Shown here: positions 57,837 through 64,000 of the stretch, in pieces
How positions within the stretch are numbered: the stretch's first letter is position 1
How the letters are laid out: each line of letters starts with the position of its first letter
Assembly: GCA_002914805.1 (NCBI GenBank)
Contig: JXTB01000031.1
Location: forward strand, 515,660 to 579,659
Direction: 5' to 3'
Origin: Parasponia andersonii
Lineage: Eukaryota; Streptophyta; Magnoliopsida; Rosales; Cannabaceae
DNA: 64,000 nt
The notes under the pieces: model-generated
Databases searched by the model: none
What the model saw: only the letters and a program-made list of their open reading frames with translations
Told to the model about the DNA's origin: nothing
Translations under genes and position numbers: made by a program

Positions 57837-59982
57837 ATGTCTAGTAGTGAGGAACTATTTAGGGAAGGAAATGCCTTTTTTGGGGAATCCGGCTCAAGTG
57901 TTAGTTCTATTAACCTTGAGGATTATCTCGAGCCTGAACCTGAGATAGAAATAACTGGGGTAAGACAAAGAAGTCCTCGAATAGGCGATCTTCCCCAGGA
58001 TCAATGGCCCAAACACATTAGGGATGCTCCGGCATTTTCTTCTGGCTACCAATATGTAGAGGGGAACTGGTCATGCACAAATGTTCGAACGAGCTGTACG
58101 GCGAACAAACTCAGGAAAATCACGAGCTGCTACAAGATCGCCATCCCCTTGCGTCTTCCGATGGAGTTCAACCGTCCACACACACCCCCTCGTAAGCTCG
58201 CTTCATTTTCTGAGGCGGTCCTCAAGTGCGGCGTGCATCTTCCCCTTCACCCGTACATAAAATCGATAATAGATTACTATGGGGTCGTCCCTTTTCAATT
58301 GACCCCTAACACTTATAGGTATATGGTAGACTTGTACATTTTGTATCATAAATTAGGTTTAGAAACCCCTTCTCCCGAGGAATTCGCTTGGTTCTACCAA
58401 GTGAAGTCAAATCCGTCAGACTTCGGCTTCTTCTATGCAAGCAAGTGGTCGAATCAAGCCATAAAAACGATCTACGGGGTTCGCAACAACATGGGAAAAT
58501 GGAAAAATCTATTTTTCCATTTTGACTATGCAGCCAATGGCTTCTTCCAAAACCCCGGTAGGTAGTCTTCTAACTCACTGTCTTGTTTGTATATCTATTC
58601 TTTATACTGATTGCATTCCCAATGTCATCGCAGATAATAGGGATCGACCAGGACTCTCCAGTGATCAGCTCACAAGAGTATGTGCAATCAACGAGCTTCC
58701 AGTTGAAGAATTTAACTGGAAAGTCTTAGGCACATCGAAGAACCTGGTCGCTTGCGGTCTGATTCCAAGGGGTGCCGCGTTCCCAGACCCCCCGGTGATC
58801 TCCTCCAGACTAGCGAGCTCGAAGAAGAAGCCCAGGAAGAAGGCGGACTTGGGTGCCTCGTCCTCCAGAATAAGAAAAAGAAAGGCACCGGCCACACCTC
58901 CTCGCTCAGAGCCCTCATCTTCAGAGACTGCGTCCCCACCAGCTCCTCAACCAGCTCCACAAGAAGAAGGTAATTGCACGCGCATTCTAATTTCCTTTAT
59001 ATTTCGTTTCCCCGCTCACTAACACATTCTGTTGTACAGAGATGGTTATCGGAAGCGGTCTGCGAGCTCTTCCATCAACTCTCGGGTCAATGGCAAAAAC
59101 CAGAGCACGCCGCCATCAAAAGGGAAGGAGAAGGTCGACTGCTCGAAAAAGAGAAAAGTCGTCTTCGAGGACGTCCCACCAAGCTCACCCCCTCAACCAC
59201 CTCAGCCAGCAAGCACCTCAGTACCTCCTACCGAGGCTGCTACCTCCTCGGAACCGAACCTGGCGGATAAAGGCGACGAACTGTTCGCACTCCTTGACCA
59301 GCTGCCAGAGAAGGCTGGTATGAGCGCAGCCTTCATCGACCATTTCATGTCTGAAGAAGGTTGGGAGCGAATGAAGCGACGTTCCGCCAAGGTCGCTTTC
59401 GGATCTGCGATGAGGATGCTGGCCAATGTAAGCTTCTTAATTCTCACTTTTGTTGGCTTGGAGATTTTCATAACACTTATCTCAATCTTTTTTTTTCAGA
59501 CTGCGGCTGCTGCTGTCCTGATGCACGATCCAGTTCTCGAAAGCTTAGAGAAAGCTGAGAAGCTCGATGAAATAACTCAAGCATTCGAGAACTCGGAGAA
59601 GGCTTGGGAGGAGGAGAAAGCGAACTTCCTCTTAGAGAAGCAGCAGATGCTCGAGGACCTGAGCAAGGAGAAACTCGCCAAGGAAAACCTCGAGGAGAAA
59701 GTCAGAGAGCTCGAAAGGGTCGCTTCTGAGTATCCGGACCGTATGAGAGAAGCGACCACCGAGGCGGTTCACAAAGCCATCGAAGAGTTCAAAGCGACCG
59801 AGGTCAAAGAACTCGAAGATAAGGCCAGTGACATCGCCTCGTCGACCATCATCTTCAACATATTCTGCGAGCATCCGGACTTTGACTTCTCCATCCTTGG
59901 CGAGGATGTGGTCGAGCTTGTGCAGAGCTGGAAGGAGGACACAAACAAAGCAGGTGACGACGGTGCGAGCCCTTCCTCGTGA
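57837..59982 (+). CDS. Antisense accessory gene of element 2 (Transposase_28-like, four exons)
   Basis: Its function is unknown. It belongs to the extra genes of Tat-lineage elements, opposite to pol. Exons: 57837-58557, 58634-58969, 59042-59427 and 59500-59982. Introns are 76, 72 and 72 bp (donors GTAGGT, GTAATT, GTAAGC), phases 1, 1 and 0. Joined, they give an uninterrupted protein of about 640 residues. Exon 1 holds the conserved core with VHLPLHPYIKSII, YGVVPFQLTPN and a Trp-rich segment. Exon 2 ends in a basic, Ser/Pro-rich stretch (KKKPRKK, RIRKRK) that could be a nuclear signal. Exon 3 is Ser/Pro-rich, then helical. Exon 4 is a coiled coil of about 90 residues with an acidic end. The third intron is a multiple of three and open, so its retention would also give a product. 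Unlike pol, it shows no stop or frameshift. Confidence 0.78.
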
Positions 59983-60047
59983 AGTTTGTTTTTTTTTTTT
60001 TGACCATGTGGGCTTCGTCCCCTCTTTGTATAGATGACCTTCTATTT

Positions 60048-60053
60048 AATAAA
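60048..60053 (+). terminator. AATAAA poly(A) signal of element 2 antisense gene
   Basis: AATAAA lies 66 bp after the TGA of the accessory gene, preceded by a T-rich stretch and TTTGTA motifs typical of plant 3' ends. Confidence 0.55.
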
Positions 60054-60695
60054 AGTTTTCCTTATATATGCTCCTGCAAAACAGCGATAAGAGACGATAG
60101 TAATTTTAACCAAGTAGTCTATCACAAATGATCGATCAGTACGCTTTTAGCGATTTAAATCCGACTAACTTAAAACGAATTTTAAGCGTTAGGATGGGTT
60201 AGGTCGCTTAAGAAAACAGTTAATACGAGTGATGCAAACTCTAACTGTATTTCAAAAGTTCCATATCAAAATAAATCATAGCAATATATCACTTCGAACA
60301 ATGAACGTTATGCTTAGTTACTTTTCTGTTCGAGGAGGGAAATTGCGTAATACGACATGCTGAGGCATGAAGCGAGGAGAAAATCCTAGGATTTTAAGGA
60401 GATTTAGATACGTCGATGGAGTGATCTGAGACTTAGATACTTCGATGATCTAAAACCCTGTCTCCTCTAAATGGACGTTTGCATAGTCCCTTAGGGAACA
60501 AGTAGGAGATAACTCTGATCTGATCCCACTGCCCCCTGAGTTTTATGGTGTCCGAGAACTGCCATAAAACTATAAATGAAGACGATCGACGAATGATGAA
60601 CAACGAATGACGAATAATGAATGACGATCAACGAACAACGAACGACGATCAGCGAATGGCGAACAATAAATATCTTTATTGATGAATGACGAAAA
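60054..60695. other. Spacer between the antisense gene and pol of element 2
   Basis: No gene. The part 60572-60690 is a simple repeat of CGAAYRACGA-like units (GAACGACGATCAGCGAATGG and variants). It begins where the integrase frame ends. Confidence 0.65.
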
Positions 60696-63600
60696 TCAAT
60701 GATGATAACGACGAAGTTGTTCAGCATTCCAGGCATGGTCGATCTTTTGTCCACCGATGCGAGCTAAATGATATATTCCAGGTCGAATGACATCATCAAT
60801 AACATAAGGTCCTTCCCAAGAAGGACCGAATACACCAGCACCTTGCTCTTTATTATTAGGTAGAACACGTCGAAGGACAAGATCTCCAACTTCAAAATGT
60901 CTTCCTTTTACCCTGGAATTATAATATCGAGCAGTGCGCCGTTGGTATGATGCAATTCGGAGCTGAGATTGTTCACGTCACTCTTCTAAAAGATCGAGTT
61001 CAACTCTTAGCAACACATCATTCTGTTTTTGCTCATAAACAGATCGCCGCAGGGAGCCCGCACCAATTTCAACAGGAATCATTGCTTCATATCCATAAGC
61101 CAAGGAGAATGGACTCTCTCCTGTAGTAGTTCGTTATGTGGTGCGATAAGCCCATAATACTTCTGGAAGTACTTCTGGCCAAGCTCCTTTATGCTCCTCC
61201 AGTTTTGTCTTTATATTTTGCTTAAGGATTTTGTTTATCGCTTCGACCTGCCCATTGGCCTGTGGATGAACAACAGCGGAGAAGCTCTTCTTGATGCCCA
61301 AATTATTGCAAAAATCACGGAACTCGTCGCAATCGAACTACTTTCCATTATCATAAATTATGGTATATGGTATACCATAACGACAGATTATAGATTTATA
61401 AACGAAATCTATCATTTTCTTCGCGGAGATGGTACTCAAGGCTTTGGCTTCCGTCCATTTTGTAAAGTAATCGATTGCGACCACCGCATACTTCAAACCA
61501 CCTCGCGCTAAAGGAAGCATGCCAATAATATCAATTCCCCACACCATAAATAGCCCTGGACTAGTCATCGAAGTTAAAGGAACATGTGGTTTTCTAGGAA
61601 TGGTCGCAAATCACTGACATTTGTCGCATTTCCTAGCAAATTCCAATGTATCCTTCTTCATTGTTGGCCAAAAGTACCCCTGTCGAAGAATCTTATTCGC
61701 GAGCACCTGCCCCCCAGAATGATTCCCACATATTCCTTCATGAATTTCCCGCATAATGTAGTGTGCTTTTTGATCAGTGACGCACAATAATAACGACGAG
61801 CTGAAACTCCTTCGATAAAGTTGCTCATCCTGGATGATGTAGCGAGCTGCTTTCATGCGAAGCTGTCTTGCTTCAATCTCCAGGGAGATCGCCGCTTTGT
61901 ATATATCGGATTATGGGGTCCATCCACGATGGTTCTTCATCGACTGGCATAATCACTTGGGGTTCGTCCTCGATGCTCGGTGAGATGAGAAATTCCACGG
62001 GAACTACTTTTAATAACTCTGTATCCTTTGTTGAAGCGAGCTTAGCGAGTGCATCTACCCGGGTGTTTTTAATACGAGGAAGAAGCTGTATGTCATACGT
62101 TCTGAACGTTAAGAACAACTACTGTACCTTCTTCAAATAGGCCATCATTCTCTCTCCTCTCGCATGATAATCACCCTTAACCTGACAGACGACCAGCTAG
62201 GAGTCACTATAAACTTTGATCGCTTCGACCTTCATTTCCCGTGCGAGCTTTAGGCCAGCTATCAGTGCTTCATATTCGGCTTCATTATTTGAAGCTGGGA
62301 ATTTGAAGTGAAGCGCATAATGAATATTATGCCCTTCAGGACTGATTAAAACTATGCCCGCACCTGCTCCATTTTCATTTGATGATCCGTCCACATAAAG
62401 CTTCCACAATTTTGACATATCTGAAGCAGGCTTTTCGAGTGCTTCCGTGGGAAGATTGACGTCGTATGTAAATTCTGTGATAAAATCTGCGAGGGCTTGC
62501 CCCTTTATAGCAGTGCGAGGTTGAAAATTGATATCAAATTGACTCAATTCAACAGCCCACTTAAGCAGCCGCCCTGACGTCTCAGGTTTCTGTAAGACCT
62601 GTCTCAATGGGAAATTCGTGAAAACTCGAATGGAATGAGCATGGAAGTAAGGTCGAAGCTTTCTTGATGCGACGACGAGTGCCAGCGCTAATTTTTCCAT
62701 CTCCGGGTACCTGGTTTCAGCGTCAAGTAATCTCTTACTCACATAATACACAGGTCGCTGAATTTTTGACTCCTCGCGAATTAATGCAGCACTCGTCGTA
62801 TACTTAGAAACAGCGAGGTATAGGTATAGTTCTTCTCCTGGATTTGGTTTTGATAAGAGTGGAGGGGAACCCAAGTGTTTTTTCAACTCTTGGAATGCCT
62901 GCTCGCACTTCTCCGTCCACTCGAACCTTTTTGATCCCTTCAACACCTCAAAGAAAGGTTGGCATTTATCGGTTGATCTGGATACAAACCGACTGAGAGC
63001 AGCTACTCTTCCTGCTAGGCTTTGCATATCTTTGGGTTTACGAGGAGGCTGCATATCAATCAATGCCTGTATTTTCTGAGGATTTGCTTCGATCCCTCGC
63101 TAGTTGACCATAAAACCCAGAAATTTTCCAGATCCCACTCCAAATGCACACTTCTGGGGATTCAGCTTCATCTAGTATCTCCGGAGGATTTTGAACATCT
63201 CCTCAAGGTGTTTGATGTGATCTTCAGCTTTCTCCGACTTGACCAGCATATCGTCGACGTATACCTCCATTGTCTTGCCAATTTGTTTTGCAAACATCAT
63301 ATTGACAAGACGTTGGTAGGTCGCTCCCGCATTGATAAGTCCGAAGGGCATCTTTTTGTAGCAATACAACCCTCGATCAGTGATGAACGAGGTGTGTTCT
63401 TCATCCAGCTCGTACATGGGGATTTGGTTGTATCCTGAATACGCATCCATGAAGCTTAAAAGTTCATACCCCGATGTCGCATCTACAAGTTGATCAATTC
63501 TCGGAAGAGGGAAGTTGTCTTTAGGACATGCCTTGTTGAGATCGGTAAAGTCAATGCAGGTTCTCCACTTCCCATTAGGTTTTTTCACCAAGACCGGATT

Positions 63601-64000
63601 TGCAAGCCAGTCAGGGTAAAAAGATTCTCTTATGAACCCAATCTCGAGCAATTTCTCCACCTCTTCCTTTAGTGCGACGTAACGTTCCGGATTCATGGCC
63701 CTTCTCTTTTGTCGCACAGGCTTTTTTGACGGATCTATGTTAAGACGGTGGGATATGATCCTTGAATCAATCCCAACCATATCCGAATGCTGCCATGCAA
63801 AGACATCCAGATTAGCCCTCAAAAAAGCGATCAATGAAGCTCACACAGGTCCACGAACCTCCGTTCCAATCTTCAAAGTCCTGGAAGACAGATCGAATGA
63901 TATATCTTCCAGGTCTTCCACGGGTCCAGTTCTGACTTCGTCGACTTCTCGAGGATCGAAGTCTTCACTGGTCGTTTCGATTGACGCTTTGCTCGCTGCT
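60696..64000 (-). pseudogene. pol: pol of element 2 (RT, two RNases H, integrase), runs off the window
   Basis: Read on the minus strand from the window edge. The RT N-terminus (DVFAWQHSDM, about 63800) leads into the full fingers segment missing from element 1 (FYPDWLANPVLVKKPNGKW), then [21 protein letters not shown] and catalytic YVDDMLVKS (about 63245). RNase H: RPVYYVSKRLLDAE and a WAVELSQFDI tail near 62540. Second RNase H: YVDGSSNENGAG (about 62390), NNEAEYEAL and YSDS (62200), DALAKLAS (about 62035). Integrase: HEGICGNHSGG, RKCDKCQ (about 61620), then DDE residues in WGIDIIG, YDNGK and GQVEAINK. The stop is at 60696-60698. About nine in-frame stops (for example 63172, 62197, 61611, 61338) and a frameshift near 61870 inactivate it. 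Confidence 0.9.

Larger units (their letters stand above)
56176..64000 (-). mobile_element. Element 2: second Tat-lineage element, minus strand, incomplete
   Basis: This is the 3' portion of a Ty3/gypsy element running off the window. From its 3' end inward: LTR (56176-56937), purine tract, antisense accessory gene, spacer, integrase, second RNase H, RNase H and RT. The pol order, dual RNase H and antisense gene match element 1, but the nucleotide sequence and LTR are unrelated at a glance, so it is another Tat family. Pol has about nine in-frame stops and a frameshift. The 5' LTR, gag and protease are outside. Confidence 0.9.

Noticed and set aside
60491..60754. 87-codon minus-strand open frame after pol of element 2
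   Set aside because: It lies in another frame than integrase and mostly translates the CGAAYRACGA simple repeat.

Overview
This is a stretch of AT-rich plant nuclear DNA, probably from a eudicot. It is built almost entirely of transposable elements in several age layers. The evidence is five LTR retrotransposons or parts of them, plant-type Ty3/gypsy pol domains, initiator-Met-type primer sites, an F-box gene copy and long noncoding A/T runs. There is no bacterial-style gene organisation and I found no tRNA or rRNA gene. I cannot name a species. The single 'n' at 39557 marks an assembly uncertainty.

Layout. 1-1764: host DNA with a dead LINE ORF1 remnant on the minus strand. 1765-14568: element 1, a complete but inactivated Tat-lineage Ty3/gypsy element on the plus strand (828/829-bp LTRs, TSD TGATG, gag, PR, RT, RNase H, a second RNase H, integrase, tandem-repeat 3' region, and a four-exon antisense gene). 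15165-20467: AT-rich tandem motifs, then a large inverted repeat (arms about 1.1 kb) whose loop holds an intronless F-box pseudogene followed by an A30 tract. 21862-30881: element 5, an old decayed Tekay/Del-like chromovirus on the plus strand with 2.1-kb LTRs. 31010-38390: small nonautonomous elements. These include a Mutator-type MITE with a perfect 9-bp TSD, a TIR element present in two copies, and a solo LTR inserted in one of those copies. 38683-44625: element 3, a younger chromovirus on the plus strand (TSD CACAC) that has lost its RNase H. 45870-53962: element 4, an LTR element on the minus strand (TSD TAAAT, 2.3-kb LTRs) with no recognisable coding region, lying between exon candidates of an unrecognised host gene. 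56176-64000: the 3' part of element 2, a second Tat-lineage element on the minus strand, cut by the window edge.

The most notable system is the antisense accessory gene carried by both Tat-lineage elements (10311-13530 minus, 57278-60053 plus). In each element it lies downstream of pol and opposite to it. Each copy has its own TATA box, four coding exons separated by three 72-80-bp introns, and an AATAAA signal. The intron phases are 1-1-0 in both copies although the proteins are highly diverged. On the genomic-RNA strand these introns are not in spliceable orientation, so they can survive retrotransposition. This arrangement suggests a gene made by independent antisense transcription and splicing.

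Nearly all coding regions carry stops or frameshifts. Many stops read as C-to-T or G-to-A changes, as expected for silenced, methylated copies. The element 2 antisense gene is the one long coding sequence that reads through cleanly once its introns are removed.
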